The translations under genes and the position numbers were made by a program. Below are positions 1-9,268 of a stretch of DNA of 64,000 bases, in pieces. The notes under the pieces are model-generated. The model was not told the origin of the DNA and made no database searches. It worked only from the letters and a program-made list of their open reading frames with translations. The DNA is from Psychroserpens sp. NJDZ02 (GTDB lineage: Bacteria > Bacteroidota > Bacteroidia > Flavobacteriales > Flavobacteriaceae), in NCBI RefSeq assembly GCF_004843725.1, contig NZ_CP039451.1, positions 3,416,001-3,480,000 of the forward strand, written 5' to 3'. Numbering within the stretch: position 1 is the first letter of the stretch; the number at the start of each line of letters is the position of its first letter.

Positions 1-92
1 TTGCTAAAGTTTATAAATGGACCAATTGGAAAGAAAAATTATTTGGAAATATAGAAGCACCAGTGATTGATGATAATTCAACTTTAGACTAA
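1..92 (+). CDS. 3' end of an unidentified gene (partial)
   Basis: An open frame enters from the left edge (codons in phase with base 3) and stops at TAA 90-92, only 4 bases before the menE start, so the two genes are probably one transcript. The 29 visible residues are hydrophilic, rich in Lys and Trp, and end with an acidic tail (...DDNSTLD). That is too little to assign a family. In other flavobacteria menE often follows menC/menA or a CAAX-protease-like gene, so one of these is possible, but nothing visible decides it. Confidence 0.55.
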   Translation, partial: AKVYKWTNWKEKLFGNIEAPVIDDNSTLD

Positions 93-96
93 AGAT

Positions 97-1155
97 ATGA
101 CTCCTAGCTATAATAAAGTACACAACAGATTTAAGTTAAATGGGATTCATTTTTCTTTTGAAGACTTAAAAGAAGTCGCTTACAGCTTTATTAAAGAAGG
201 CGAATTATTTGAGCAAGAAATAGGGGCGTTTTTATCCGATTGGATCGATCATAACGATTTTATATTAGTCAAAACATCAGGCTCAACAGGTGAACCCAAA
301 ACGATTACGTTACAAAAACAAGCGATGGTTAATTCCGCTATTGCTACAGGTGATTTTTTTAAATTAGTACCGGGGGATTCAGCTTTACTATGCTTGCCAG
401 CAACATATATTGCAGGAAAGATGATGTTAGTGCGTGCTATCGTTTTAGGGTTAGAGATAGAAAGTGTAGAGCCCACAACAAATCCTGTTTTTAATACAGA
501 AAAGCAGTACGATTTTTGTGCAATGATTCCGGCACAAGCCGAAAAAGCAATGCAGAAACTTAACAATATAAAAACACTTATTGTTGGAGGCGCACAAGTA
601 TCATCACGGTTAAAAGAACAATTTCAAAAGGTGACAACTAACGTTTATGAAACGTATGGTATGACCGAAACGATTACACATATTGCAGTCAAACAAATCA
701 ATGGTAAAGCGACAAGTTATTTTACGACTTTACCAAATATTGTTATTAGTCAAAACATAAAAGAGTGTTTGGTTATTGATGCACCACAATTAACAGTAGG
801 TCAGATCATCACTAATGATGTGGTTAAATTTCATTCTAAAACAACCTTTGAATGGCTAGGACGTGTTGATAATGTTATTAATTCTGGAGGTGTAAAATTA
901 TTTCCTGAGCAAATTGAGGCTAAACTTCAATCTAAAATGGGCTCTCGTTTTTTTATCAGTTCTGAAGCCGATCCTACTTTTGGAGAGGTCGCTATAATGA
1001 TTATTGAAGCAGATACTGATACTTTAAATCCTAACGTATTTTCTGATTTAAATGCGATTGAAACACCTAAACAGGTGTATGCTATTTCCGCTTTCGCTGA
1101 AACAACTTCAGGCAAGGTTAATCGAACTGAAACTTTAAAAAGCCTTAAAAAGTAA
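97..1155 (+). CDS. menE: o-succinylbenzoate--CoA ligase-like AMP-binding protein
   Basis: Member of the adenylate-forming (ANL) superfamily. MenE activates o-succinylbenzoate with ATP and CoA in menaquinone synthesis. The P-loop-like A3 motif TSGSTGEPK lies at residues 60-68, the A5 motif YGMTET at about 187-192, the NSGGVKLFPEQIE hinge at about 262-274, and the catalytic lysine in TSGKVNR at K340. At 352 aa it is much shorter than general acyl-CoA synthetases (over 500 aa) but matches the compact MenE usual in Bacteroidota. It follows the upstream partial gene by 4 bases. The family call is firm; the substrate is inferred from the compact size and lineage. Confidence 0.75.
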   Translation: MTPSYNKVHNRFKLNGIHFSFEDLKEVAYSFIKEGELFEQEIGAFLSDWIDHNDFILVKTSGSTGEPKTITLQKQAMVNSAIATGDFFKLVPGDSALLCLPATYIAGKMMLVRAIVLGLEIESVEPTTNPVFNTEKQYDFCAMIPAQAEKAMQKLNNIKTLIVGGAQVSSRLKEQFQKVTTNVYETYGMTETITHIAVKQINGKATSYFTTLPNIVISQNIKECLVIDAPQLTVGQIITNDVVKFHSKTTFEWLGRVDNVINSGGVKLFPEQIEAKLQSKMGSRFFISSEADPTFGEVAIMIIEADTDTLNPNVFSDLNAIETPKQVYAISAFAETTSGKVNRTETLKSLKK

Positions 1156-1194
1156 CGTTACCTAATTCATAAGACCACTTTACTCAATATAATT

Positions 1195-1224
1195 TTTGTA
1201 ATGGTTACTTTCATCTTAGGTTTG
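1195..1224 (+). promoter_or_regulatory. Bacteroidota-type promoter for the VIT/vWA fusion gene
   Basis: TTTG at 1195-1198 is followed after 18 bases by TAGGTTTG at 1217-1224, matching the Bacteroidota housekeeping consensus (-33 TTTG, -7 TAnnTTTG). The -7 box ends 22 bases before the ATG at 1247. Both boxes are present at near-ideal spacing. Confidence 0.55.
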
Positions 1225-1246
1225 TATTATACTTAAAACAACCATT

Positions 1247-4200
1247 ATGAAACTACTCAAACTTTTTTTCCTTTTTATATCAGTTACGCTTTCTGCACAG
1301 GAAGTACCAAGAATTAAACTTCAAGATTCCACTTTTTTAGCTTTAAAAAAATTAGAAGTTAAAACAGAAGTTGTGGGTAATATAGCAACCACAACCTATA
1401 CTATGAAGTTTTATAATGGTACTGATCGTGTTTTGGAAGGAGAATTAGCTTTTCCGTTAGGCCAAGGTCAATCAGTAACTAATTTTGCAATGGATGTTAA
1501 TGGTAAAATGAGAGATGCCGTAATTGTTGAAAAAGAGTTAGGGCGTGTGGCTTACGAATCTACAATACGTCAGACCATTGATCCAGGATTATTGGAAATG
1601 ACCAAAGGAAACAATTATAAAGCTAGAGTCTATCCCATACCAGCGAAAGGTTATAAAAGGCTAAGCATCACTTTTGAACAAGAAATGATTGCTAGTGATG
1701 GGAAACATAGATATACTATTCCTTTTAATTTTCAGGAACCTTTAGATTTCTCCTTAGATGTATTGGTTTATAATGTGGCTCAAAATCCTAAAGTTAAGAG
1801 TGATAATCCGTATAAATTAAAGTTTAAAACCAATGAAGGTATTTTAAAAGCATCGGTAAAGGAAACTAAAGCTTTAGTAAATACGGCGGTTGTTTTAGAG
1901 TTTCCAGTGGGAAATACAGAAAGTGTAACGACTTATGATAATTATTTTAATGTCTATAAATTATTTAAGCCGCAAACCAGACTAAAGCAAAAACCAAAAA
2001 CGATTAGTTTATACTGGGATGCGTCTTATTCTATGAAATTTAGAAAGTTAGAAGCAGAAATGAAGCTTTTAGATTCCTATTTTGATTATTTAGATACCGT
2101 CCAGGTTGATTTTGTAGTATTTAGTAATGCTACAAATAAGACAAAACGATTTAATATTACTAATGGTAATTGGAAACTACTTAAAAAAGAAATAGAATCT
2201 ATAGTATATGATGGTGGTACATCTTATTTAGATCTAAAAAACACCTCTAACGATGAGATCTTATTTTTTAGTGATGGGATGTTTAATTTAGGTGAATTAC
2301 AAGACGGGTTTAAAGGCAACTTATATACAATAAACGCTGTGGATTCTGCTAATCATCAATTTTTGGAATACATTTCAAACCAAAATAAGGGGCAGTATAT
2401 TAATCTCAATTCTATAGACACAAAACAAGCATTAAATGCCTTGAAAACAGAATCATTTAAGTTTTTAGGTATCGATAGTAATAGGACAATATCAGAAGTT
2501 TATCCCTTAGTCAATACAACTATTACTAGTGATTTTTCAATATCTGGAAAATTTGATACAAATACAACAGTGCAATTAAATTTTGGGTATGGTAATCAAA
2601 TAACAGAGCAAGTAAAAGTAAACTTGGTAAAGTCTAGTTTTAATAGTTTAGTTAAACGTCTGTGGGCAAAAAAGAAATTGCAAGCTTTAAATAGTAATAA
2701 AGAAGAAAATAGAGCGGAGATTATTTCACTGGCTAAGAAAAACCATCTGATTTCTGAATATACGTCGTTAATTATTTTAGATAGAATTGAAGATTATGTA
2801 CGTTATAAGATCGAACCACCTGCAGAGCTAAAAGCAGAGTATAAAGACCGTATGGCTAATAACGCTAATGAAGAAGCGGATAGGTTGGAAGACATAGAAG
2901 ACAGAAGAAATCAACTTTTTGAAGATTACTTAGATTTAAAAAAATGGTACGCTACAAGTTATCCAATACTAACTAAAACTAAAAAGCCACAGCCCATTAT
3001 TGATCCGGTAACGCCTCCTATTGTTCAACCAACGACAACAGTTCCAGAACCAGAAGAAGCGACATCAATCCGCACGGATCCAACTGAAAGTAGTGATGAT
3101 ACTATAATCGAAAATCAAATAGATCTAAATAAAAGAATAGTGTCTGGTTTCATTTTGGATGACAGTGGATCACCATTGCCAGCTGCGACTCTTATTTTAA
3201 AAGGAACGTCTAACGGAGCTTCAACAGATTTTGATGGAAAATATGCTATAAACGCAGAAGTAGGAGATATCATAATGGTTGATTATCTCGGGTTTTATGG
3301 TAAAGAAATAGTGGTTGGTGACTCAAATTCCATTAGCACAATGTTAACACCTAGTGATGCTTTGGATGAAGTTGTTATTACGGGATATGTAACAAAAAGA
3401 AAAGCAACGGTATCTTATTCTGTTCAAACCATACAATCAGAATCCCTTGAATCAAAATCAATGTCTGATGCCGTTCAAACACTTAGTGGTAGGGTCTCAG
3501 GTGTAGCAATTACTAATGGCTCTGGAGAAGCAGGAGCTAGTCCAACAGTAACAATTAGAGGCGCAAGTACAGTGACTAATAATGCGACACCGTTGTATGT
3601 TATTGATGGGGGTGTAGTGTCTGATAGTACATTTAACGCTATAGCATCGGATACAATAGATAGTTTGACTATTTTAAAAGCGGCGTCCGCAACAGCGTTA
3701 TATGGAAGTAGAGGGGCAAATGGTGTTCTGGTAATAACGACCAAAGAAGGTCTAAAAAATAATGCTGAAGAAATTAACGCCTTAAACGATAAAATAGATG
3801 ACGACATAAACTTTAAACCTTGGTCTTCTGATAGTGATTATATTAAAATATTGCAAGCGCAAACAACGTCAAAAGAGGCTTATGATAAGTATTTAGAGTT
3901 AAGAATAAAATATCGTAATACGCCTTCTTTTTTTATAGACGTTGCGGATTATTTTGATTCGATACAAGAAAAAGAATTAGCAATTACAGTGGTGTCTAAT
4001 TTAACTGAAATAGATTTAGACAATCACGAAGTCATGCGTGCATTAGCTTATAAATTAGACTATTTTAAACAATACGATTTAGCACTTCATGTGTATAAAG
4101 AAATCTTGAAACTAAGACCAGAAGAACCACAATCGACGAGGGATTTAGCATTAGCTTATGAAAACGTGGGTAATTATCAAAAGGCATTTGATTTGTTGTA

Positions 4201-4720
4201 TACGATAATCGATGGACAACTAGTAGAGAAGGATTTAGACGAACGCTTTTATGGTATAGAACACTTAGCATTTATTGAAGCGAGTCATTTATTACAAACA
4301 CATAAAAAAGAAATCAAATTAAATGACTTACAAAAACAGCTTTTAAAACCAATAAAACTAGATTTACGTGTTGTAGCAGATTGGAATCACAATGATACTG
4401 ATTTAGATTTATGGGTAGAAACACCTAAAAACCAATCTATAAGTTACAAGAACAAACGTTCAGATTATGGGGATCGTTTGTCACAAGATATGACTGATGG
4501 TTATGGTCCAGAAGAGTTTATGATTAAAAAAGGATTGAAAGGCGACTATGAGATTGAGTTAGATTATTTTGCAGATGACGTACAAAAAATATCAGGTCCA
4601 ACGACTTTGAAAATCACCATATTTAAAAATTACGGAAGTAAAAATGAAACGAAAGAAGTCAGAATATACAGATTAGATAGTGAAAAGGACGTGCTAGAAA
4701 TTGGATCAATAACGTTTTAA
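1247..4720 (+). CDS. Secreted VIT-vWA-CarboxypepD_reg-TonB plug-TPR-DUF2135 fusion protein
   Basis: 1157 aa with a signal peptide (about 1-18, ending SAQ). Residues 20-145 resemble a VIT domain. Residues 250-400 resemble a von Willebrand A domain with the MIDAS-like DASYS. A Pro/Thr-rich linker (about 585-625) leads to a carboxypeptidase-regulatory-like beta domain (629-705) of the type preceding SusC receptors. Next comes a TonB-receptor plug (720-835: SGRVSGV, TIRGAST, PLYVIDGG, LYGSRGANGVLVITTK), then TPR-like helices (about 880-1010) and a C-terminal DUF2135/YfaP-like domain (about 1037-1130). No beta-barrel follows the plug, so it cannot be a transporter. An exported scaffold or adhesion role is likely but the function is unknown. 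It has its own promoter and a terminator follows at 4755. Confidence 0.75.
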   Translation: MKLLKLFFLFISVTLSAQEVPRIKLQDSTFLALKKLEVKTEVVGNIATTTYTMKFYNGTDRVLEGELAFPLGQGQSVTNFAMDVNGKMRDAVIVEKELGRVAYESTIRQTIDPGLLEMTKGNNYKARVYPIPAKGYKRLSITFEQEMIASDGKHRYTIPFNFQEPLDFSLDVLVYNVAQNPKVKSDNPYKLKFKTNEGILKASVKETKALVNTAVVLEFPVGNTESVTTYDNYFNVYKLFKPQTRLKQKPKTISLYWDASYSMKFRKLEAEMKLLDSYFDYLDTVQVDFVVFSNATNKTKRFNITNGNWKLLKKEIESIVYDGGTSYLDLKNTSNDEILFFSDGMFNLGELQDGFKGNLYTINAVDSANHQFLEYISNQNKGQYINLNSIDTKQALNALKTESFKFLGIDSNRTISEVYPLVNTTITSDFSISGKFDTNTTVQLNFGYGNQITEQVKVNLVKSSFNSLVKRLWAKKKLQALNSNKEENRAEIISLAKKNHLISEYTSLIILDRIEDYVRYKIEPPAELKAEYKDRMANNANEEADRLEDIEDRRNQLFEDYLDLKKWYATSYPILTKTKKPQPIIDPVTPPIVQPTTTVPEPEEATSIRTDPTESSDDTIIENQIDLNKRIVSGFILDDSGSPLPAATLILKGTSNGASTDFDGKYAINAEVGDIIMVDYLGFYGKEIVVGDSNSISTMLTPSDALDEVVITGYVTKRKATVSYSVQTIQSESLESKSMSDAVQTLSGRVSGVAITNGSGEAGASPTVTIRGASTVTNNATPLYVIDGGVVSDSTFNAIASDTIDSLTILKAASATALYGSRGANGVLVITTKEGLKNNAEEINALNDKIDDDINFKPWSSDSDYIKILQAQTTSKEAYDKYLELRIKYRNTPSFFIDVADYFDSIQEKELAITVVSNLTEIDLDNHEVMRALAYKLDYFKQYDLALHVYKEILKLRPEEPQSTRDLALAYENVGNYQKAFDLLYTIIDGQLVEKDLDERFYGIEHLAFIEASHLLQTHKKEIKLNDLQKQLLKPIKLDLRVVADWNHNDTDLDLWVETPKNQSISYKNKRSDYGDRLSQDMTDGYGPEEFMIKKGLKGDYEIELDYFADDVQKISGPTTLKITIFKNYGSKNETKEVRIYRLDSEKDVLEIGSITF

Positions 4721-4754
4721 AGAATGGGTTATAGATTTAGAGTACTATTTAAAT

Positions 4755-4786
4755 AAAAAAGGAACGCTTTAAGCGTTCCTTTTTTT
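4755..4786. terminator. Bidirectional terminator
   Basis: A6, GGAACGCTT, its inverted copy AAGCGTTCC, then T-tract. It sits between convergent genes (stops at 4720 and 4791) with A- and T-tracts on both sides, so it can serve both strands. Confidence 0.85.
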
Positions 4787-4790
4787 ATGT

Positions 4791-6785
4791 CTAAAATCGT
4801 TTTTTATAAACTAGGTCTTCGTTTAAATCATAGATTCGCCATGTACTAATTTGTTTGTCTTTTCGATATTTACCGGAAATTTTTAAAACACCGTTAGAGT
4901 AATACGATTTGTAATGACCGTGTTTTAAACCATCTTTTAATTCTACTGAAAGTCTAACGTTTCCATTGGCGTATTTCTTGGTGAATTCTCCAGCTGTTAA
5001 ATCTGTTGGATAGATTTCAGGAATATTAAAAATGGTCTCCTTATTAATAGAATCTTCACTTATAATAGTAGGATTAGTTTCCGGTGTATTAACTATTGCA
5101 GTATCTGTAAAGGTATAGTTTAATTTAACGTCCTCTGGCGATTGGTAGTCTATTACAATTTTGCTTTCAAAATAGTTTCGTTCTGGAGTTAACTGGATAC
5201 CAATTAAAGGAAAACATATAAAATAATCTTTATTAGCTTTTAGCTGTTGTTTGGTGGTGTTATCTACAAAGTCGTAAGCATTATTATATAAACTAGGCGT
5301 GTTGATGTAAGCAAAAATACTAGAGCGTTTGTCAAACTCGTCATCAAAGTCTTTAAAGGCCTCAAAGTCATTTAAAGTTTGTTTATTAGTGTACGTATTA
5401 ATAATACTTTTTAAAGTGTTAGGTTCGTTACTAAACACAACATAATCGTCAATAATAGTATAATATGGTTTTTCTATATCGGAAAATAAGTTACCTAGCA
5501 ATATTTTAAAAAATCCTTTGATGGACATAAAGTTAATAGGATACCCTTTGTAATTAACCTCTTTAAATTTTACAGGTGTACGTTTTCTAATTTGCTCCAA
5601 AATAAAATCTAGGTTTTCTTTGGCGTCATCAATATCGTTAGCTTTAATGACTAACGCCACATCCTTTGTTGACTCTGATACACTGGAGTGGAGTTGGAGC
5701 AATGCGATTTCATCATCAATCCAACTAATAAAATGTTTCTTAATGTTAATCTTCAAGAAATTCTCGACTTGTTCCGTACCGTCTAAATAACTTTTGAATT
5801 GTTTAGGGTTTTCTTTTTGGATAGTTTCGAAATTGTCGTAAAAGGCTTCAAAACTACTAAAACCAAAACTTAAATATAAAGCGGTTTCTTTAGGAGCGAT
5901 ACTACTGATGGTACGTTCTCCTTTTCCTGATTTTTGAAGTGCTTTAAGATAAGAGGATGCTTGGTCGTTAGTATTGGTAATTCCGTTAGCGACAATAGTA
6001 TTATCATCTAAATCAAAACTAAAACCGCTAAACTCTAAACTTTTACTTAGTGTTTCAGTGGTATAACCAGGTTTATTAGAAAAGACTTTAACAAATTCAT
6101 CTAAATAGTCATATTGAAAGTACACTCTAAACATATCGTGATACCCCACTTGTTTTTTGACTTCAATAAAATTCAAATTCCGACCGATTACAGGCTCTGA
6201 ATATTGATCAATAGAGGCTTCTAATAACGTATGCGTGTAGGACGCAATCATTTGGTTTTCGATAAAGCTTAGGTATAGGGTCTCTCTGTTTTTTGTGTCG
6301 TAAATTTCGGTTATTTCTTGTTCGTGATATTTACGTTTGCTTACAGTATAATTACTATTGATTAAGGTGTTTAAATTATTTTTAAGTAAATTAAGTTTAG
6401 ATATTTTTTGCAAATCTACAACATATAAAAAGCCATATTTTTTAGGCGCATAAACATGCGCCGAAATGACGATATCTCTGTTTCCGATGCGGTTAAATGT
6501 CCCTTGTTTTTGCTTAAATATAGTATCTAACTTATTTAAGTTTTTAGCCATGGTATTAAAATAGGCATTAGTGTTTAAATGTTTCCAAATATCACTTTTG
6601 CTAATAGCATCCCAGTTGCTAATGGGCTTTTTAGTTTCAATAATATAAACAGCATCTTTTGGTACTAAGTAGATGGATTGTATATTATCATTATTATCAA
6701 AATAAAAGACATAAACCTGATATAATCCATAACTAATAAATAATGTTATAAGTATGGAAAGTATTCCTCTTTTTTTTAGTGCCAT
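4791..6785 (-). CDS. Membrane-anchored DUF3352-like protein with C-terminal MORN-type repeats
   Basis: 664 aa. One N-terminal membrane segment (about 8-28) is followed by a large extracytoplasmic region resembling DUF3352-type proteins (VPKDAVYIIET start, repeated alpha/beta segments, long stretches with no cysteine). The last 55 residues contain two YwqK/MORN-variant repeats (KYANGNVRLSVELKDG.., YYSNGVLKISGKY). No catalytic motif is visible and the function is unknown. It reads opposite to the fusion gene, shares its terminator, and lies 135 bases downstream of the carboxylase gene on the same strand, separated by an inverted repeat. Confidence 0.6.
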   Translation of the reverse strand: MALKKRGILSILITLFISYGLYQVYVFYFDNNDNIQSIYLVPKDAVYIIETKKPISNWDAISKSDIWKHLNTNAYFNTMAKNLNKLDTIFKQKQGTFNRIGNRDIVISAHVYAPKKYGFLYVVDLQKISKLNLLKNNLNTLINSNYTVSKRKYHEQEITEIYDTKNRETLYLSFIENQMIASYTHTLLEASIDQYSEPVIGRNLNFIEVKKQVGYHDMFRVYFQYDYLDEFVKVFSNKPGYTTETLSKSLEFSGFSFDLDDNTIVANGITNTNDQASSYLKALQKSGKGERTISSIAPKETALYLSFGFSSFEAFYDNFETIQKENPKQFKSYLDGTEQVENFLKINIKKHFISWIDDEIALLQLHSSVSESTKDVALVIKANDIDDAKENLDFILEQIRKRTPVKFKEVNYKGYPINFMSIKGFFKILLGNLFSDIEKPYYTIIDDYVVFSNEPNTLKSIINTYTNKQTLNDFEAFKDFDDEFDKRSSIFAYINTPSLYNNAYDFVDNTTKQQLKANKDYFICFPLIGIQLTPERNYFESKIVIDYQSPEDVKLNYTFTDTAIVNTPETNPTIISEDSINKETIFNIPEIYPTDLTAGEFTKKYANGNVRLSVELKDGLKHGHYKSYYSNGVLKISGKYRKDKQISTWRIYDLNEDLVYKKRF

Positions 6786-6861
6786 ATAATGTATATCTAT
6801 AAAAGGGTAATTTTGTTAAAATGTGTATCGCATTGTAATTACTGGCGCAGTTAGGCCATCG

Positions 6862-6900
6862 CAAGCTTCAATTAAAATATTATAATTTGATTGAAGCTTG
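6862..6900. repeat. 11-bp perfect inverted repeat between two minus-strand genes
   Basis: CAAGCTTCAAT at 6862-6872 and its exact inverse ATTGAAGCTTG at 6890-6900 are separated by 17 AT-rich bases. No T-tract follows on either strand, so it is not a textbook intrinsic terminator. It could be a 3'-end stabilising hairpin of the carboxylase mRNA or a protein-binding site. Confidence 0.55.
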
Positions 6901-6920
6901 TGGTAGTGAAAAATACTATT

Positions 6921-8549
6921 TTAAACTTGTAAAACGCCCATGTTAAATTGCTTCTCAATAGGTGCGTGATTGGCAGCCTCAATCCCCATGCTAATCCAAG
7001 TTCTAGTATCTAAAGGATCAATAACGCCATCCGTCCAAATACGGGCTGCTGCATAATAAGGAGATACTTGATCGTCGTAACGTGATTTGATTTTATTAAA
7101 TAATTCCTCTTCTTTTTCTTTAGTAATTGTTTCGCCTTTCTTTTTAAGAGAAGCTGTTTCAATTTGCAATAAGACTTTAGCAGCACTATTACCACTCATA
7201 ACAGCAAGTTCTGCACTTGGCCAAGCAGCAATTAATCTTGGGTCATAAGCTTTACCGCACATTGCATAATTTCCAGCACCATAACTATTACCTAAGATAA
7301 TAGTAAACTTTGGTACAACACTATTACTAACAGCATTTACCATTTTAGCTCCATCTTTAATAATCCCGGAATGCTCACTTTTACTTCCTACCATAAATCC
7401 TGTAACATCTTGTAAAAAGACTAACGGAATTTTTTTCTGATTACAATTTGCTATAAAACGTGTCGATTTGTCTGCACTATCATTATAGATAACACCACCA
7501 AATTGCATTTCGCCTTTTGCATTTTTAACTAGCTTACGTTGGTTAGCAATTATACCTACAGCCCAACCATCAATTCTTGCATAAGCAGTAATAATTGTTT
7601 TTCCGTAATCTTCTTTATATTCATCAAACTCAGAGTCATCAACGAGACGTTTGATAATCTCTTTCATGTCGTATTGATCGGCTCTAGATTTAGGTAAAAT
7701 ACCGTAAATATCTTCAGGATTCTCTTTTGGTTTCTTAGATTCATTTCGGCTAAAGCCGGCTTTATCATAATCTCCAATTTTATCAATCAAACGCTTTATT
7801 TTGTCTAAAGCATCTTTGTCATCTTTAGCTTTGTAATCTGTCACACCACTAAGTTCGCAATGTGTTGTTGCTCCACCAAGTGTTTCATTATCTATAGTTT
7901 CTCCTATGGCAGCTTTAACTAAGTAACTACCAGCAAGAAAAATACTAGCGGTTTTATCCACTATAATAGCCTCGTCACTCATAATAGGTAAGTAAGCACC
8001 TCCAGCAACGCAACTCCCCATTATTGCGGAAATTTGAGTAATTCCCATACTACTCATAACGGCGTTATTTCTAAAAATGCGGCCAAAATGTTCTTTATCA
8101 GGAAATATTTCGTCTTGCATTGGTAAATACACACCAGCAGAATCTACAAGGTAAATAATTGGTAATTTGTTTTCTATTGCAATTTCTTGAGCACGTAAGT
8201 TCTTCTTTCCAGTAATAGGAAACCATGCGCCTGCTTTGACAGTAGCATCATTGGCTACAACAATACATTGCTTTCCTTTGATGTATCCCATTTTAACAAC
8301 GACACCACCAGAAGGGCAACCACCATGTTCGGCATACATTTTATCTCCAGCAAAAGCGCCAATCTCTATACTTTTCTTTTTACTATCTAATAGATAATTT
8401 ACACGCTCTCTAGCAGTCATTTTACCTTTGGCGTGTTGCTTTTCTATTCGGTTTTCTCCGCCACCTAATTTAACTTTTGTTAATTTAGATTTGAGGTCAG
8501 ATAGTAGTAGTTTATTATGATCTTCGTTTTTGTTGAAGTTAATGTCCAT
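6921..8549 (-). CDS. Acyl-CoA carboxylase beta subunit (methylcrotonyl/propionyl-CoA type)
   Basis: 542 aa carboxyltransferase. It moves CO2 from a biotinyl domain to an acyl-CoA. It shows the paired crotonase-like halves: ARERVNYLLD near the N terminus, GGCPSGGVVVKMGYI, MGSCVAGGAYLPIMSDE in the N-half, and FLQDVTGFMVGSKSE, GNSYGAGNYAMCGKAY, WPSAELAVMSG in the C-half. The segment LPMQDEIFPDKEHFGRIFRN is typical of 3-methylcrotonyl-CoA carboxylase beta chains (leucine degradation) rather than AccD. The biotin-carrying alpha chain is not in this window, so the gene is unlinked from its partner here. Family certain; substrate inferred. Confidence 0.85.
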   Translation of the reverse strand: MDINFNKNEDHNKLLLSDLKSKLTKVKLGGGENRIEKQHAKGKMTARERVNYLLDSKKKSIEIGAFAGDKMYAEHGGCPSGGVVVKMGYIKGKQCIVVANDATVKAGAWFPITGKKNLRAQEIAIENKLPIIYLVDSAGVYLPMQDEIFPDKEHFGRIFRNNAVMSSMGITQISAIMGSCVAGGAYLPIMSDEAIIVDKTASIFLAGSYLVKAAIGETIDNETLGGATTHCELSGVTDYKAKDDKDALDKIKRLIDKIGDYDKAGFSRNESKKPKENPEDIYGILPKSRADQYDMKEIIKRLVDDSEFDEYKEDYGKTIITAYARIDGWAVGIIANQRKLVKNAKGEMQFGGVIYNDSADKSTRFIANCNQKKIPLVFLQDVTGFMVGSKSEHSGIIKDGAKMVNAVSNSVVPKFTIILGNSYGAGNYAMCGKAYDPRLIAAWPSAELAVMSGNSAAKVLLQIETASLKKKGETITKEKEEELFNKIKSRYDDQVSPYYAAARIWTDGVIDPLDTRTWISMGIEAANHAPIEKQFNMGVLQV

Positions 8550-8691
8550 TGGAAATATTTTATTTGTCGTAAAAATACAAAAGATAATAGTGTAATGAAA
8601 CTACTATTTTAAATGTATTGGCTAATTTTTGTTTCAATCTTAATATAAAACACGGAATTAGTTTCCGTGTAATATATATTGTTATTTTTTG

Positions 8692-8699
8692 TATCTTTG
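8692..8699 (+). promoter_or_regulatory. -7 box (TATCTTTG) for the reductase-marR-pirin operon
   Basis: Exact TAnnTTTG match ending 18 bases before the ATG at 8718. It excludes the in-frame TTG at 8679 as start, because that codon lies upstream of the box. No good -33 TTTG is seen. Confidence 0.5.
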
Positions 8700-8717
8700 A
8701 AAAAAATAAACAATACA

Positions 8718-9248
8718 ATGAAAAAAATAATAGCCTTTGGAGGTAGTAATAGTTCTACTTCAATAAATAAACAATTAGCAACTTACGCTTCGTCATTATT
8801 AGAGAATGTGTCTGTTGAAGTTTTAGATTTAAATAATTTTGAAGTGCCTATTTATGGTGTCGATTTAGAAGCTGCTTCAGGTTTTCCAGATAAAGCAAAA
8901 CAATTTTTTGACAAGATTACCGATTCTGACGGAGTTGTAGTGTCGTTAGCAGAACATAATGGTGCCTATACAGCTGCATTTAAAAACCTATTGGATTGGT
9001 TATCTAGAATTGAGGTTAAAGTATTTCAAGATAAACCAATGTTATTAATGAGTACGTCTCCAGGACCAAGAGCAGGGCAATCTGTATTTGATATGGCAGC
9101 AGATAGGTTTCCTAGACATAATGCTAATATCGTCGCGACTTTTAATTTACCATCATTTAATGATAACTTAAAAGACGGGACTATAGTTAATGCGGAATTA
9201 AATAAAGGTTTAATCAAAGCGGTTAGTACATTTTCTGAAAATTTATAA
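8718..9248 (+). CDS. NADPH-dependent FMN reductase / NAD(P)H:quinone oxidoreductase
   Basis: 176 aa flavodoxin-fold reductase (FMN_red family). The FMN phosphate-binding loop GGSNSSTSINKQLA starts at residue 6. The flavin-contact segment SLAEHNGAYTAAFKNLLDWL is near residues 75-95, and STSPGPRAGQ follows. Such enzymes reduce FMN or quinones with NAD(P)H and often help in oxidative or electrophile stress. It is the first gene of a tight three-gene set with a MarR regulator (20-base gap) and a pirin, which suggests redox or electrophile-responsive control. The start was chosen from the promoter box and family length. Confidence 0.85.
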   Translation: MKKIIAFGGSNSSTSINKQLATYASSLLENVSVEVLDLNNFEVPIYGVDLEAASGFPDKAKQFFDKITDSDGVVVSLAEHNGAYTAAFKNLLDWLSRIEVKVFQDKPMLLMSTSPGPRAGQSVFDMAADRFPRHNANIVATFNLPSFNDNLKDGTIVNAELNKGLIKAVSTFSENL

Positions 9249-9268
9249 TAGTTAAAACAGGAAAGATA

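Noticed and set aside
3475..3807. Minus-strand ORF inside the plug domain region
   Set aside because: Overlaps a well-supported coding frame on the other strand and resembles no protein; typical antisense shadow.
1247..4720. Calling this gene a SusC/TonB-dependent receptor
   Set aside because: Only the regulatory and plug domains are present; TPR and DUF2135 replace the barrel.
8679..8717. N-terminal extension of the FMN reductase from TTG 8679
   Set aside because: The -7 promoter box at 8692-8699 lies inside it, and the family starts at MKKIIAFGG.
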